From NCBI GenBank assembly GCA_016213505.1, contig JACRAF010000016.1:62001-126000 (forward strand): 64,000 nt of DNA, given 5' to 3'. Within the stretch, counting starts at the first letter, position 1, and each line of letters opens with the position of its first letter. Below, in pieces: positions 1-9,090 of the stretch. The notes below the pieces were generated by a model. That model did no database searches. It saw only the letters and a program-made list of their open reading frames with translations, and was not told the DNA's origin. This DNA comes from Devosia nanyangense. Lineage in GTDB: Bacteria; Pseudomonadota; Alphaproteobacteria; Rhizobiales; Devosiaceae. The position numbers and the translations under genes are program-made.

Positions 1-739
1 CCTTGAGCAGGAGCCCATCCTGCCGTGCAGCCTGCTCGGCGAACGCCATCGCGCCCATCGCGGTGTCGAACCCCACCATCACGTCTACCCAGTCATAGGC
101 GGCCGTCAGCGGCACCTCGGCCTCGACGATGACGCCGTTGGTGCCGTAGGCGTGGGCGACCTTGAGAATGTCGGGGCCCGTGAGGTCGAGCACCCGCGGC
201 TCCGCCTCGCAGGTGATGACCTTGAGGCCCAGAATATTGCCGAAATTCCTGAGCCCACCCCAGCGGATCGAGCCGACGCCCCCCGAGCCGCCGGCGATGA
301 AGCCGCCCAGCGTCGCCATGCGATAGGTCGAGGGATGGAACCGCATCTCGCCGCCGACCGCCGCGCGGGTGGCTTCATCGAGCTTTTCGAGCACGATGCC
401 GCCTTCGGCCCGCACCCGGTCCTTTTCGATCGACACGATCCGGTCGAGGCCGGTGAGGTCGAGGATGACACCGCCCGAGAGCGGCATGGCCTGGCCGTAA
501 TTGCCGGTGCCGGCGCCGCGCGGCGTGATTGGAATGCCGCTCCGATAGGCGGCGGCAAGCACGGTCTTCACCTCGTCCTGCGTTCGTGGCGCGACCACCA
601 GCTGGGCGGTGACGCTGTCGAGCTCGGCTTTGAGCCGCGGTGAGTACCAGTAGTGGTCGCGGCTCTTCTGCTGCACGATCCGGGGGTGATCCTGGGCGGG
701 AATATCGCCGATCGCGGCGCGGAAGGCGGTCAGGTCCAT
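1..739 (-). CDS. FAD-binding oxidase/dehydrogenase, C-terminus beyond window
   Basis: N-terminal about 246 residues of an FAD-linked oxidase of the glycolate oxidase/D-lactate dehydrogenase type (FAD_binding_4, PCMH fold). The flavin-binding segment PRGAGTGNYGQAMPLSGG lies near residues 75-95. A second glycine-rich stretch, TLGGFIAGGSGGVGSIRWG, lies near residues 145-165. The start is ATG at 739, one base after the TGA of the amidohydrolase gene upstream, so it is the last visible gene of that operon. The C-terminal substrate and cap domain is off the window, so the substrate cannot be read. In context it probably oxidises a 2-hydroxy acid or an intermediate released from the imported compound. 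The family is confident; the role is inference. Confidence 0.8.
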   Translation of the reverse strand, partial: MDLTAFRAAIGDIPAQDHPRIVQQKSRDHYWYSPRLKAELDSVTAQLVVAPRTQDEVKTVLAAAYRSGIPITPRGAGTGNYGQAMPLSGGVILDLTGLDRIVSIEKDRVRAEGGIVLEKLDEATRAAVGGEMRFHPSTYRMATLGGFIAGGSGGVGSIRWGGLRNFGNILGLKVITCEAEPRVLDLTGPDILKVAHAYGTNGVIVEAEVPLTAAYDWVDVMVGFDTAMGAMAFAEQAARQDGLLLK

Positions 740-740
740 G

Positions 741-2009
741 TCAGGCCTCCATCAGGTCGTCGAGCTCGCGGTAGTCGGGCAGGGTGGTGTCGATCTTGAC
801 ACCGCCGCGCAGCACTTCGCGGTCCGAATGCGGCCGCGCGAACAATTCGGTCCAGTTGCGGGCGCGGAACAGCACCAGGTCGGCCGGGGCACCGACCTTG
901 ATCTCGGAGCGATGCTCGAACCCGGCGATCGCCGCGGCATCGGCGGTGACGGTGCGCGCCCAGCCCCAGGCTTCGTCCTGGGGATGATCGAAATGCAGGA
1001 TGCGCGCGCCCTCGCGCAGCACCTCCAGCGCATCCAGATCGCCATAGGCATAGAACGGATCGCGGGTGTTGTCCGAGGCGATCGCGACCTCGACGCCGGC
1101 GGCGCGGAACTCGTGCAGCAGCGTTACGCCGCGCCGGATCGGAGTGCGGTAGCCGCCCTCGGCGCGATCCTGCAGATAGAGGTTGCACATCGGCAGCGAG
1201 ACGATGGCGATGCCGGCGCGGGCGACTTTCTCGATGGTCCGCTTTTGCGTCATCTCGTCCTGCACAGTGAGCACGCAGCAATGGCCCGCCAGCACTTTGC
1301 CGGTGAACCCGGTTTCGATCACCGCCTCGGCCAGGTGCTCCAGGGCGTGCGCCGCGGGGTCGCCGGTCTCGTCGGCGTGGATGTCGAGATCGATCCCCAG
1401 TTCGCCCGCCTTGTCGACGACGGCCAGCATAGCCTGCTTCGAGCGGTCGAACACCGCGACCGATCCGCCCATCAGCCCGCCGGCTTGCTTGGCTCTGCGG
1501 GCGACGGCGTCGAGCGCCGAGGGATTGACGAGCGTCTCGGGATCGACCAGCGCCACCGCCTGCAGCTCGATGCGCCCGCGCCAGTTGTCGCGCACCTCTT
1601 CGAACAGATCCCACGAGATTTGGTGCTGCGGCAGAACCGAGTCGAGATGCGTGCGGATGGCGGCCGTGCCGTGGGCGTAGGCCGAGCGCAGGGCGAAATC
1701 CATCCGCCGGCCGACATCGGAGGCCGACCACAGGCCGTCGCGATCGGTCGCCACGGCGTTGAGCGCGCCGAGCCATGTGCCGTCCGGATTTTGCTTCCGC
1801 GGCCAGATGTGACCCTTGTCGAGATGGGTGTGGATGTCGGCGAAGGCCGGCAGCACCAGCCCGCCGTCGAGGTTGCGCCCCGGGCCGGGCGCGGTTGGCG
1901 AGATGCTGGCGATCCGGCCGTCGGCGACAACGATGTCAACCCGCTCGATGCCGCCGCCGGAGCGGCCCATCATTGCCGATGGGACGGATGCGTTGCGCAG
2001 GGTTTCCAT
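741..2009 (-). CDS. Cytosine deaminase-like metal-dependent amidohydrolase
   Basis: A 422-residue amidohydrolase-superfamily protein of the cytosine deaminase/N-isopropylammelide hydrolase group. Metal-ligand and catalytic motifs are all present: ADIHTHLDKG (HxH, about residues 58-66), DIHADETGD (His and Glu), LAGHCC (His) and ASDNTRDPF (Asp). Such enzymes hydrolytically deaminate cytosine, guanine-like or triazine rings in the cytoplasm. The ATG at 2009 overlaps the TGA of the permease gene by one base (TGATG). An upstream extension in the same frame only reads through the permease gene out of phase and was discarded. Co-transcription with an ABC importer and FAD oxidase, opposite a creatininase-type amidase, suggests catabolism of a nitrogen heterocycle; the substrate is unknown. 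Confidence 0.85.
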   Translation of the reverse strand: METLRNASVPSAMMGRSGGGIERVDIVVADGRIASISPTAPGPGRNLDGGLVLPAFADIHTHLDKGHIWPRKQNPDGTWLGALNAVATDRDGLWSASDVGRRMDFALRSAYAHGTAAIRTHLDSVLPQHQISWDLFEEVRDNWRGRIELQAVALVDPETLVNPSALDAVARRAKQAGGLMGGSVAVFDRSKQAMLAVVDKAGELGIDLDIHADETGDPAAHALEHLAEAVIETGFTGKVLAGHCCVLTVQDEMTQKRTIEKVARAGIAIVSLPMCNLYLQDRAEGGYRTPIRRGVTLLHEFRAAGVEVAIASDNTRDPFYAYGDLDALEVLREGARILHFDHPQDEAWGWARTVTADAAAIAGFEHRSEIKVGAPADLVLFRARNWTELFARPHSDREVLRGGVKIDTTLPDYRELDDLMEA

Positions 2010-2857
2010 CAGTTCTCCCGGCGCACTGCGCTCTCGTGCCAGCGATGCAGCACCAGCCACGTGATGAACGACGTGATGCCGAATATGGCGACACCCGTGA
2101 AGGTCAGCAGGAACAGCGCGGCATAGAGGCGCGGAATGTTGAGGCGATACCCGGATTCGAGCAGCCGAAAGGCGAGCCCGGAGCCGGCGCCGGCAGTGCC
2201 TGCCGCGAACTCGGCGACGACGGCGGCGATCAGCGACAGCCCGCCGCCGATACGCAGGCCCGTCAGAAAGTACGGCATCGAAGCCGGAATCTTGAGCAGG
2301 ATGAGCTGCTGCCAGCGGCGCGCGCCGTAGAGATCGAACAGGTTGAGCAGGTTGTGATCGACGCTCTTGAGGCCCTGCACCATGTTGGAGAGGATCGGAA
2401 AGAAGGCGACGAGGAAAGCGACGATCAGCAGGGCCGTCTGCGTATTGGGCGTGTAGATCAACAACAGCGGCGCGATCGCGACGACCGGCGTGACCTGCAG
2501 GATCACCGCGAACGGAAACAGCGCCAGTTCGATCCAGCGCGACTGCACGAGGATGATGGCGAGGCCGACGCCGCCGATCAGCGCCAGAGCCAGCGCCTCG
2601 AGGGTGATGGTCAGCGTCGTGCCGAGGGCCGGCAGCAGTGTCGGCCAGTCGGTGAGGAGCGCGCCGGCCACATCGATCGGGCTCGGCAGGATGTACTTGG
2701 GCTGGCCGGAGATGACCACATAGAGGTACCACGCAGCTATGGCGAGGATCAGCATCACGACTGGAACGACGATCCGCAGGACCCGCTCGCTGACCGGGGT
2801 AGTCGGTGCGACGACCGCGACGGCGGCGTCGGTGCCGGAAGAATCGGTGGCGACCAT
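2009..2857 (-). CDS. ABC transporter permease, SsuC/TauC/ThiX type
   Basis: A 282-residue inner-membrane permease of the BPD_transp_1 family with about six hydrophobic segments. The C-terminal half carries the cytoplasmic coupling region (LRIGGGLSLIAAVVAEF), typical of the nitrate/sulfonate/taurine/pyrimidine importer group. Its start overlaps the ATPase stop codon and its stop overlaps the amidohydrolase start, both as TGATG, so the three genes are translationally coupled. It should pair as a homodimer with the ATPase and the NMT1-like binding protein encoded upstream. The specificity cannot be read from the permease. Confidence 0.88.
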   Translation of the reverse strand: MVATDSSGTDAAVAVVAPTTPVSERVLRIVVPVVMLILAIAAWYLYVVISGQPKYILPSPIDVAGALLTDWPTLLPALGTTLTITLEALALALIGGVGLAIILVQSRWIELALFPFAVILQVTPVVAIAPLLLIYTPNTQTALLIVAFLVAFFPILSNMVQGLKSVDHNLLNLFDLYGARRWQQLILLKIPASMPYFLTGLRIGGGLSLIAAVVAEFAAGTAGAGSGLAFRLLESGYRLNIPRLYAALFLLTFTGVAIFGITSFITWLVLHRWHESAVRREN

Positions 2858-3705
2858 CAGCGAATCTCCGCGCTGTGAATGGCGTCGTGCAACGCCCTCG
2901 AGACGACGGCGCAGGATGCGCGATACTCCTCGGAGGTGCGGTACTGCTCGTCGCGCTCGGCCGATGTGACCAGCGGCAGGTCGGAAAATACCTGGCCGGG
3001 GCGGGCCCGCATGACGACGATGCGGTTGGAAAGATAGGCGCTCTCGAACACCGAGTGGGTCACGAAGATGACCGTGATGCCCGATTGCCGCCAGAGCATC
3101 AGCACGTCGTCGTTGAGTTTTTGCCGGGTGATCTCGTCGAGTGCCGCAAACGGCTCGTCCATGAGCAGCAGCGTCGGCTTGGTGACCAGCGCCCGGGCGA
3201 TCGAGACGCGCATTTTCATGCCGCCCGACAGCTCGCGCGGATAGGCGTCGGCGAAGTCCGCAAGCCCGACCATGGCGAGCGTCTGCATGATCTGCTCGCG
3301 CGCCTGCTCCTTGCCGGCGCCGCGCAGTTTCAGCGGCAGGTGGACATTGCCGAACACGGTCGCCCACGGCATCAATGTAGGGTCCTGGAAGACGAAGCCG
3401 ATATCGCCTTCGGGCAGGCCGCGCGCGTTGATGGTCGAACTCGGCCACTCGATCGCGCCGGAGGAGGGCGCGCCCAGTCCGGCGATGATCCTCAACGCCG
3501 TCGACTTGCCGCAGCCCGACGGACCGAGCAGGCTGAGGAACTCGCCCCGCTGCACGTTGAGCGTCATGTTGGAAAGCGCCAGCGTGCCGTTCGAGAAGAT
3601 TTTCGAGACGCCGCGCATGGCGACCACCGGTCGCGCTGCGGCGGGCTTCGGCGCGCTGGACGTCGCGGTTTGAGGTTCGGCAAGGGTCAAATGTTCATTC
3701 CACAT
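2857..3705 (-). CDS. ABC transporter ATP-binding protein, SsuB/TauB type
   Basis: A 282-residue ATPase with Walker A GPSGCGKST, Q-loop VFQDPTLMPW, signature LSGGMKMR, Walker B LLLMDEPFAALDE and H-loop FVTHSVFES. About 30 N-terminal residues precede the first core strand, which is slightly longer than usual. It energises the importer formed with the permease (TGATG overlap) and the binding protein upstream, 63 bases away. The arrangement (binding protein, ATPase, permease, then enzymes) is that of an inducible uptake-catabolism operon. Confidence 0.9.
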   Translation of the reverse strand: MWNEHLTLAEPQTATSSAPKPAAARPVVAMRGVSKIFSNGTLALSNMTLNVQRGEFLSLLGPSGCGKSTALRIIAGLGAPSSGAIEWPSSTINARGLPEGDIGFVFQDPTLMPWATVFGNVHLPLKLRGAGKEQAREQIMQTLAMVGLADFADAYPRELSGGMKMRVSIARALVTKPTLLLMDEPFAALDEITRQKLNDDVLMLWRQSGITVIFVTHSVFESAYLSNRIVVMRARPGQVFSDLPLVTSAERDEQYRTSEEYRASCAVVSRALHDAIHSAEIR

Positions 3706-3768
3706 GTAGAGAAGCGCGAGCGAGCCCGCGCTTCATCCTATCGCACAAAGCAAAGCCGGGCCGGCTGC

Positions 3769-4773
3769 TTACTTCACCAGGTCGGTGCCGAGGCCCTTGC
3801 AGACGAACTGCGTCGTATAGCCCTTGGTGTACTCGAGGTTGGCGTCGACCAGGCCGAGTTTGGCGACCATGTCGAAGAACTCCTTCTGTCGCGCATCGGT
3901 GATGCAGCCGATGCCCTTTTCGACGGCATCGCCGGATACCAGGATGCCGTTGTCCTTCAGCGCCTTGATCGAGTAGGCGATCTGCGCATCCGTCATCTCG
4001 GGGTTGGCCGCCTTGATCAGGTCGTTCGCCGCTTTGTTGTCGCCGTAGAGGTAGTTGTACCAGCCGATGATCGAGGCATCGACGAAACGCTGCACGAGGT
4101 CGGGGTTCTCGGCGACGAGCTTGGAGCTGGTCTCGATGGTGGTCGAGTAGGGCGCATAGCCATTGTCGGCGAACAGGAAGACCTTGGGCGTGAAGCCGGC
4201 GGCCTGCTCGACCGCGAACGGCTCGGACGTGAGGTAGCCCTGCTGCGCCGAGTTCTTGTCGGCGATGAACGGAGCCGGGTTGAAGGTGTAGGGCTTGATC
4301 TGCTCGTCCTTGAACCCGGGATACGCCGATTTCATCCAGGAAAAGGCCGTTGAAAACAGGTCCTTACCCATAAAAATCGTGCCCAGCTTCGCCAGATCCC
4401 CGAAGCTCTCCACTCCGGCGTCCGGATGTGCAAGCAGGACCTGCGGGTCTTTCTGGAACATCGCCGCGACATTGATCATCGGGATGCCCTGCTTGACCGA
4501 GTCGTAGAGCGAGAACGTGCCGCCCATGTAGAAGTCGATCTTGCCGGCGAGCAGCAGGGCTTCGTTGGCGGCCTGCGGGCCACCCTGGACGATGGTGACC
4601 TCGAGGCCGTATTTGGCGTAGGTCCCGTCGGCGACAGCCTGGTAGAAGCCACCGTGCTCGGCCTCGGCGAGCCAGTTGGTGCCGTAGCTGACCTTGTCGG
4701 CGGCGTGGCCGGGGAGCGCCGCGGCGAGCGCGATGAGCGCGCCGGCCGCGAGCAGTTTCGATGTGAGTTGCAT
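3769..4773 (-). CDS. ABC transporter substrate-binding protein, NMT1/THI5-like
   Basis: A 334-residue periplasmic binding protein of the NMT1/THI5-like family (ThiY, SsuA and TauA relatives). The start at 4773 is preceded by AGGAG at a good distance. It opens a clean signal peptide (MQLTSKLLAAGALIALAAAL then PGHAA). An in-frame ATG 26 codons upstream lacks these features. The motif YGTNWLAEAEHGGFYQA near the mature N-terminus is typical of the family that binds hydroxymethylpyrimidine, sulfonates or related small molecules. First gene of the operon. With a cytosine-deaminase-like enzyme downstream, a pyrimidine or other ring compound is a reasonable ligand; this is inference. Confidence 0.88.
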   Translation of the reverse strand: MQLTSKLLAAGALIALAAALPGHAADKVSYGTNWLAEAEHGGFYQAVADGTYAKYGLEVTIVQGGPQAANEALLLAGKIDFYMGGTFSLYDSVKQGIPMINVAAMFQKDPQVLLAHPDAGVESFGDLAKLGTIFMGKDLFSTAFSWMKSAYPGFKDEQIKPYTFNPAPFIADKNSAQQGYLTSEPFAVEQAAGFTPKVFLFADNGYAPYSTTIETSSKLVAENPDLVQRFVDASIIGWYNYLYGDNKAANDLIKAANPEMTDAQIAYSIKALKDNGILVSGDAVEKGIGCITDARQKEFFDMVAKLGLVDANLEYTKGYTTQFVCKGLGTDLVK

Positions 4774-4872
4774 TGGTCCGTCTCCTGTTGACGCGAAGAA
4801 CCCTGTAAGCCGGCGCGATCGGGCGCGGTCGGCCGATGCCTTTTGCAGCATCCTGAGACGATTAATTCCAAC

Positions 4873-4881
4873 TGTCCGACA
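4873..4881. promoter_or_regulatory. Small inverted repeat TGTC-N-GACA in divergent promoter region
   Basis: In the 228-base gap between the minus-strand binding-protein gene and the plus-strand RidA gene, TGTCCGACA is a perfect 4-bp inverted repeat around one base. With its flanks it resembles the GT(N3)AC core of FadR-group GntR operators, with one mismatch to T.GT...AC.A. No GntR gene is visible in the window. It is the only symmetric site noticed in this intergenic region; evidence is weak. Confidence 0.25.
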
Positions 4882-5001
4882 AAAGGAAAGTGCAAAAATG
4901 CGTCAACTCATTCGTTGCCCAGATTTTCGGCAGCCAGAGCCGAAATGGGGCTGGCTTTCCGGGCTTTTTGCCGGTTAGCTGAGCAGCACTTCGAGGCCGA
5001 C

Positions 5002-5400
5002 ATGCACCGCCCCCTTTCGCCGACGACCATTCACCCGCCCTTTTCGGCCTACAGCAACGGAGTCGAGGTCGCCGCCGGGCAGAAACTGGTCTTCTGCTCG
5101 GGGCAGTTGGGTATTGCCCGGGACGGGACGATTCCACCGACCGCGGCCGACCAGGCGGCGCTCTGCTTCGACAACATCGCCGCCGTCCTTGCCGAGGCTG
5201 GTTTGGGCCTCCAGCACATCGTGCGCATCAATGCTTACGTGTCGGCGCGCGAGCACCTGAGGCCCTACATGGACGTGCGCAATGCCCGTTTCGCCGATCC
5301 GCTGCCGGCCTCGACGCTGATGGTGGTGTCCGGATTCGCGCGGCCGGAGTTCTTCGTCGAAATCGAAGCCATTGCCGCCGGGCCGGCGTCGGAGGAATAG
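5002..5400 (+). CDS. RidA-family (YjgF/YER057c/UK114) protein
   Basis: A 132-residue Rid-superfamily protein, close to the usual 125-135. The family core is visible: FCSGQLGIARDG near residues 33-44, and a C-terminal block with VSGFARPEFFVEIEA. Classical RidA hydrolyses reactive enamine/imine intermediates from PLP or flavin enzymes; related Rid subfamilies sit in catabolic operons for purines, pyrimidines and amides. ATG 5002 with GAGG upstream was preferred over an upstream ATG that adds a non-family extension. It is two bases from the creatininase-family gene, so the two are surely co-transcribed. A role in clearing an imine intermediate of the adjacent pathway is inferred. Confidence 0.85.
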   Translation: MHRPLSPTTIHPPFSAYSNGVEVAAGQKLVFCSGQLGIARDGTIPPTAADQAALCFDNIAAVLAEAGLGLQHIVRINAYVSAREHLRPYMDVRNARFADPLPASTLMVVSGFARPEFFVEIEAIAAGPASEE

Positions 5401-5402
5401 CC

Positions 5403-6197
5403 ATGGCGCGCAAAATCTGGTGGACCGATTTCGCGGCCCATGAGTACGATCGCATCGATCCCAACAAGACCATCGCGGTGCTTCCGATCGCGGCGGTCGA
5501 GCAGCATGGTCCGCATCTGCCGGTCGGCGTCGACATGCTGCTCAATCGCGGCTGCCTCGACCTGCTCATCGCGCGCGCCCCAGCGGACCTCGACATCCGC
5601 ATCCTGCCCATCCAGCAGGTCGGCAAATCCAACGAGCACATCTGGGCCAAGGGCACTGTGTCGCACACCGCGCACACCCTGATTGACGCCTGGTTCGAAC
5701 TCGGCCAGTCGGTGAGCCGGGCAGGGGTCAAAAAACTCGTCTTCATCAACTCGCATGGCGGTAACGAGGAGATCATGGGCATCGTCGCCCGCGAGCTGCG
5801 GGTGAAGGAGCAGATGCTGGTGGTCAAGACCGGCTGGACCCGCTTCCAGCCGCCCGACGGCATGCTGAGCGATGTCGAAAAGCGCCACGGCATCCATGCC
5901 GGCGACCTTGAGACCTCGCTGATGCTCGCCTTCCATCCGGAACTCGTCCACCTCGACAAGCTCCAGGATTTCGGCTCGATCGCGGCGCGCGACGAGCAGC
6001 ACTACAAGCACCTCAGACCCACCGGCACCCACGCCTATGCCTGGATCGCCTCGGACCTCAATCCAAGCGGCGCCGTCGGCAACGCCCTCAACGCCACCGC
6101 CGAGCGTGGCCGCATCTTCGCCGATGCGGAGGTCACCGGCATGCTGGAGCTTTTGGCCGAGGTCGAGCGCTTCCCGCTGCCGGGAGCGGCGGGCTAG
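5403..6197 (+). CDS. Creatininase-family amidohydrolase
   Basis: A 264-residue creatininase/FAPy-deformylase family metalloprotein. Diagnostic motifs are VEQHGPHLPVGVD (metal-binding E and H plus D, about residues 32-45), NSHGGNEEI (about 116-124) and GIHAGDLETS (metal Glu near residue 166). Members open cyclic amides (creatinine) or cleave formamidopyrimidines and related amides, in the cytoplasm. It is coupled to the RidA gene and divergent from the ABC/amidohydrolase operon. The two transcription units together suggest successive deamination and ring opening of one imported compound. The exact substrate is not determinable. Confidence 0.85.
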   Translation: MARKIWWTDFAAHEYDRIDPNKTIAVLPIAAVEQHGPHLPVGVDMLLNRGCLDLLIARAPADLDIRILPIQQVGKSNEHIWAKGTVSHTAHTLIDAWFELGQSVSRAGVKKLVFINSHGGNEEIMGIVARELRVKEQMLVVKTGWTRFQPPDGMLSDVEKRHGIHAGDLETSLMLAFHPELVHLDKLQDFGSIAARDEQHYKHLRPTGTHAYAWIASDLNPSGAVGNALNATAERGRIFADAEVTGMLELLAEVERFPLPGAAG

Positions 6198-6225
6198 GAA
6201 GGCGGCGTACCTGGTCGGGGCCGCG

Positions 6226-7488
6226 TTAGCGCCGCGCCACCTGTTCGATGTGGTCGACCATGGCGTCGTAGACCTTCGCCGCGCTGAAACGGCGGTCGAA
6301 CAGTTCCATCCGGTCGCGCCGTGCGGTCGCGTCGAGGCCGAGCGGCAAGCTGTCGACGATGGCCTTGCCGAGCGCGTCGGAACCGGCGACGCGGCCCGCG
6401 TTGGTCTCTGAATAAAACTGCGTGATTTCGCCGCCCAGCGTCGCCACCTGGTAGGGTCCGTAGGCCATGTACTCGAAGACCTTGTTGGGAATGCCCTGGG
6501 GAGCCTTGGCGACATAGGTCAGCAGGCCGATTGCCGTGCCGCTGAGCAGAGCGGCGATCTCCGCGGCTTCGAGCCAACCCGGAACGACGACATTGGGAAG
6601 CCGGCGAAATTCGTCGCGCAGTTCGGGGCGGGTATCGGCGTCGCCCGCTACCACGAAGACGATGTCGGGCCGGCCCGCCAGCCGCCTCGCGGTCTCGAGG
6701 ATGAGTCCGAGGTCGTAGGTCGCTCCCCATGAGCCCACGAAACCGACAATGCTTCGATCTTGCGGGATGCCGAGCCGCTGGAGAGTAGCCGCGACGGTCG
6801 CGGCGTCGGGTCGCGAGCGGATTTCGTAGCCAAGCGGAAAGACCCGGTCGAGCACGTTTGGCTGACGGTCTCCCTTGCTCCGCCCCCAGTCGAGATAGCC
6901 CTCGGAGATGCCGATCAGGCTGGTCGCATGCGCGGCGGCGAACCGAACCTGCCGGTCGAGCGGCGTGGTCAGCGGCCGGGCAAATGGACGAAGATATCCG
7001 GGCAGGAAGTCGACAAAGAAATCCGGCCAGAGGTCGCGGATGGAGAGCACGACTGGAACTCCGTTCTTCGTGCCGAAGGCGACCACTGCCTCGGCCGCCT
7101 CGGTGGTCGGAACATCGGTCACCAGAACATCCGGTCGCTCGGCGCTGGCTTCGGCGAACTGCGTCCAGCGGCGGGCGAAATCCCGGTTGTGGAGAATGCG
7201 CGCGAGACCGATGTTGCGCCGATAGCCCAACCCGCGAAATAGCTCGATCGAGAGGTTCGGCGCCGCCGCCAGGGTTTCGTCGCGGGTCGTGCGCTGGCGC
7301 TTCATGTAGTGATCGAAGCTCGAGGTGAACCACGTCGTCGCGTGGCCGCGACCGGCGAGCGCCAGTGACAGCATTCCCGCCCGCATCAAGCGGCGGTCGC
7401 CCGGATCGCCCGGGATCGGTTCGAGGTCGCGGATAAGCCAGACGTTCACGGTTCGCTTCCCCGCCGCGGCGCTAGCGGCCCGGCTCAC
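6226..7488 (-). CDS. GT4-family glycosyltransferase (WbuB/WcaI-like)
   Basis: A 420-residue GT-B fold glycosyltransferase. The N-terminal half contains the [13 protein letters not shown] segment that marks the WbuB/PglA-like branch of GT4. The C-terminal domain carries the nucleotide-binding region ([17 protein letters not shown], about residues 245-262) and the [12 protein letters not shown] block equivalent to the E-x7-E region. The donor is usually UDP-HexNAc or UDP-hexuronate and the acceptor a lipid-linked glycan; here both are inferred only. It is convergent with the creatininase gene and divergent from ugd, with a short gap to ugd. It is the first gene of the surface-glycan locus. Confidence 0.85.
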   Translation of the reverse strand: MSRAASAAAGKRTVNVWLIRDLEPIPGDPGDRRLMRAGMLSLALAGRGHATTWFTSSFDHYMKRQRTTRDETLAAAPNLSIELFRGLGYRRNIGLARILHNRDFARRWTQFAEASAERPDVLVTDVPTTEAAEAVVAFGTKNGVPVVLSIRDLWPDFFVDFLPGYLRPFARPLTTPLDRQVRFAAAHATSLIGISEGYLDWGRSKGDRQPNVLDRVFPLGYEIRSRPDAATVAATLQRLGIPQDRSIVGFVGSWGATYDLGLILETARRLAGRPDIVFVVAGDADTRPELRDEFRRLPNVVVPGWLEAAEIAALLSGTAIGLLTYVAKAPQGIPNKVFEYMAYGPYQVATLGGEITQFYSETNAGRVAGSDALGKAIVDSLPLGLDATARRDRMELFDRRFSAAKVYDAMVDHIEQVARR

Positions 7489-7563
7489 CGCCGAATTGGG
7501 ACTTGTGGATTGGGCCTGTCAACTCTAAGCGTTGGCGCGGACGCTAGGCACAGGACGATCGCG

Positions 7564-8904
7564 GTGAAGGTCACGGTTTTCGGCATCGGCTATGTCGGCC
7601 TGGTGCAGGCAGCGGCGCTGGCCGAAGTCGGCAACGAGGTCGTTTGCGTCGACATCGACCCCAGCAAGGTCGAGGCGCTCAACGCCGGCCGCGTCGACAT
7701 CGCCGAGCCCGACCTTGAGACGCTGGTCGCGGCCAATCTTCGCGAAGGGCGACTGGTCTTCACCACCGACGCCAAAGCCGGGGTGGAGCACGGCAGCGTG
7801 CTGTTCATCGCGGTGGGAACGCCGCCCGCCGCCAATGGCGCGGCCGACACCACCCACGTCGAGGCTGTAGCCCGCTCGATCGGCCAACACATGACGTCGC
7901 GGCGCATCGTCGTCAACAAGTCGACGGTCCCGGTCGGCACCGGCGAGGCCGTCCGCAGGCTTATTGCCGAGGAACTGGCCGTGCGCGGGCAGGCGCTGCC
8001 CTTCGAAGTCGTCTCCAACCCGGAATTCCTCAAGGAGGGCTCCGCGCTCGCCGATTGCATGAAGCCCGACCGCATCATCCTGGGCACCGACGGAGGCGAC
8101 GCCGAGCGCGTCCTGCGGCAGCTCTATGCCCCGTTCAACCACAACCACGACAGGTTCATGGTCATGGATGTGCGCAGCGCCGAACTGACCAAATACGCTG
8201 CGAACGCCATGCTCGCGACCAAGATCAGTTTCATGAACGAAATCGCCGGCATCGCCGAAGCCCTGGGCGCCGACATCGAGCAGGTCCGCCTAGGCATCGG
8301 CAGCGACCCGCGCATCGGCTACCATTTCATCTATCCCGGCATCGGCTATGGCGGCTCTTGCCTGCCAAAGGACATTCGCGCGCTGATCTTCGCGGCCGAA
8401 CAGACCGGCGCCCCGCCGGCGTTACTTGCGGCAGTTGAAGCGCGCAATGAGGCGCAGAAGCACCTGCTGTTCGGCAAGATCGTCCTGCACTTTGGCGGCA
8501 GCCTCAGCGGCAGGACCTTCGCGCTCTGGGGGCTGGCCTTCAAGCCCAACACCGACGACATGCGCGAGGCGCCGTCACGGGTCATCATGGAAGCGCTTTG
8601 GGCGGCCGGGGCGAAAGTCCGCGCCTACGACCCCAAGGCGATGTCGGCCTGCGCCCGGCTCTACGGTGACCGCGACGATCTGACGCTGACCCAGACCAAG
8701 GAGCAGGCGCTCGCCGGGGCGGACGGCCTGATCATTGCCACGGAATGGAAGAGCTTTCGCGCCCCGGATCTTGCCGCTGTCGCGGCCGCCCTCGAGGTCC
8801 CGGTAATCTTTGACGGCCGGAACATGTATGATCCAGCGAGTCTCACCGAGCATGGCCTCACTTACTACGCCATCGGCCGGGGACAGCCGAAGCGCGGACT
8901 TTGA
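7564..8904 (+). CDS. ugd: UDP-glucose 6-dehydrogenase
   Basis: A 446-residue UDP-glucose/GDP-mannose dehydrogenase family member that makes UDP-glucuronate from UDP-glucose with two NAD+. Visible are the Rossmann motif [11 protein letters not shown] at the very start, [10 protein letters not shown] in the middle, and the catalytic-cysteine motif [10 protein letters not shown] near residue 260. A C-terminal UDP-binding domain begins near [19 protein letters not shown] 7564 was chosen because AGGA lies 8 bases upstream and the protein then starts directly with the Rossmann strand; an ATG at 7510 is possible. It supplies uronic acid for the glycan made by the downstream genes. Confidence 0.9.
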   Translation: MKVTVFGIGYVGLVQAAALAEVGNEVVCVDIDPSKVEALNAGRVDIAEPDLETLVAANLREGRLVFTTDAKAGVEHGSVLFIAVGTPPAANGAADTTHVEAVARSIGQHMTSRRIVVNKSTVPVGTGEAVRRLIAEELAVRGQALPFEVVSNPEFLKEGSALADCMKPDRIILGTDGGDAERVLRQLYAPFNHNHDRFMVMDVRSAELTKYAANAMLATKISFMNEIAGIAEALGADIEQVRLGIGSDPRIGYHFIYPGIGYGGSCLPKDIRALIFAAEQTGAPPALLAAVEARNEAQKHLLFGKIVLHFGGSLSGRTFALWGLAFKPNTDDMREAPSRVIMEALWAAGAKVRAYDPKAMSACARLYGDRDDLTLTQTKEQALAGADGLIIATEWKSFRAPDLAAVAAALEVPVIFDGRNMYDPASLTEHGLTYYAIGRGQPKRGL

Positions 8905-8925
8905 TGAACATTGGAGGATAATCGG

Positions 8926-9021
8926 TTGAATCGGACTTTGGTATCCGCGCTCATCGCGTCACGCCGCCGTCACGACGCAATGATAGCGCCACCCGGAACC
9001 TCTTGGCCCGCGAGCGGTTGA
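8926..9021 (+). CDS. Possible 31-residue small ORF with strong ribosome-binding site
   Basis: Between ugd and the sulfotransferase gene lies GGAGGA followed by 7 bases and TTG 8926, opening a 31-codon frame that ends at TGA 9019-9021. The peptide is basic in the middle (SRRRHD) with no recognised family. The Shine-Dalgarno match is better than that of the sulfotransferase gene itself. It could be a leader peptide, a remnant of an earlier gene start, or chance. Confidence 0.25.
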   Translation: MNRTLVSALIASRRRHDAMIAPPGTSWPASG

Positions 9022-9090
9022 CCCCCTGCGGAGTTTCCAATACCCAGCCCGGATTGCACATAATCAATTTTGAGAGCGAAAGACCCGTAA

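Noticed and set aside
738..4353. Long plus-strand open frames (738-2126, 1775-2878, 2806-4353) opposite the ABC/amidohydrolase operon
   Set aside because: They are antisense to genes with full family motifs, have Arg/Asp/Gly-biased low-complexity composition typical of high-G+C shadow frames, and lack ribosome-binding sites.
5265..6515. A 416-codon minus-strand frame opposite the creatininase gene
   Set aside because: Shadow of a gene with complete creatininase motifs; it also crosses into the glycosyltransferase gene out of frame.
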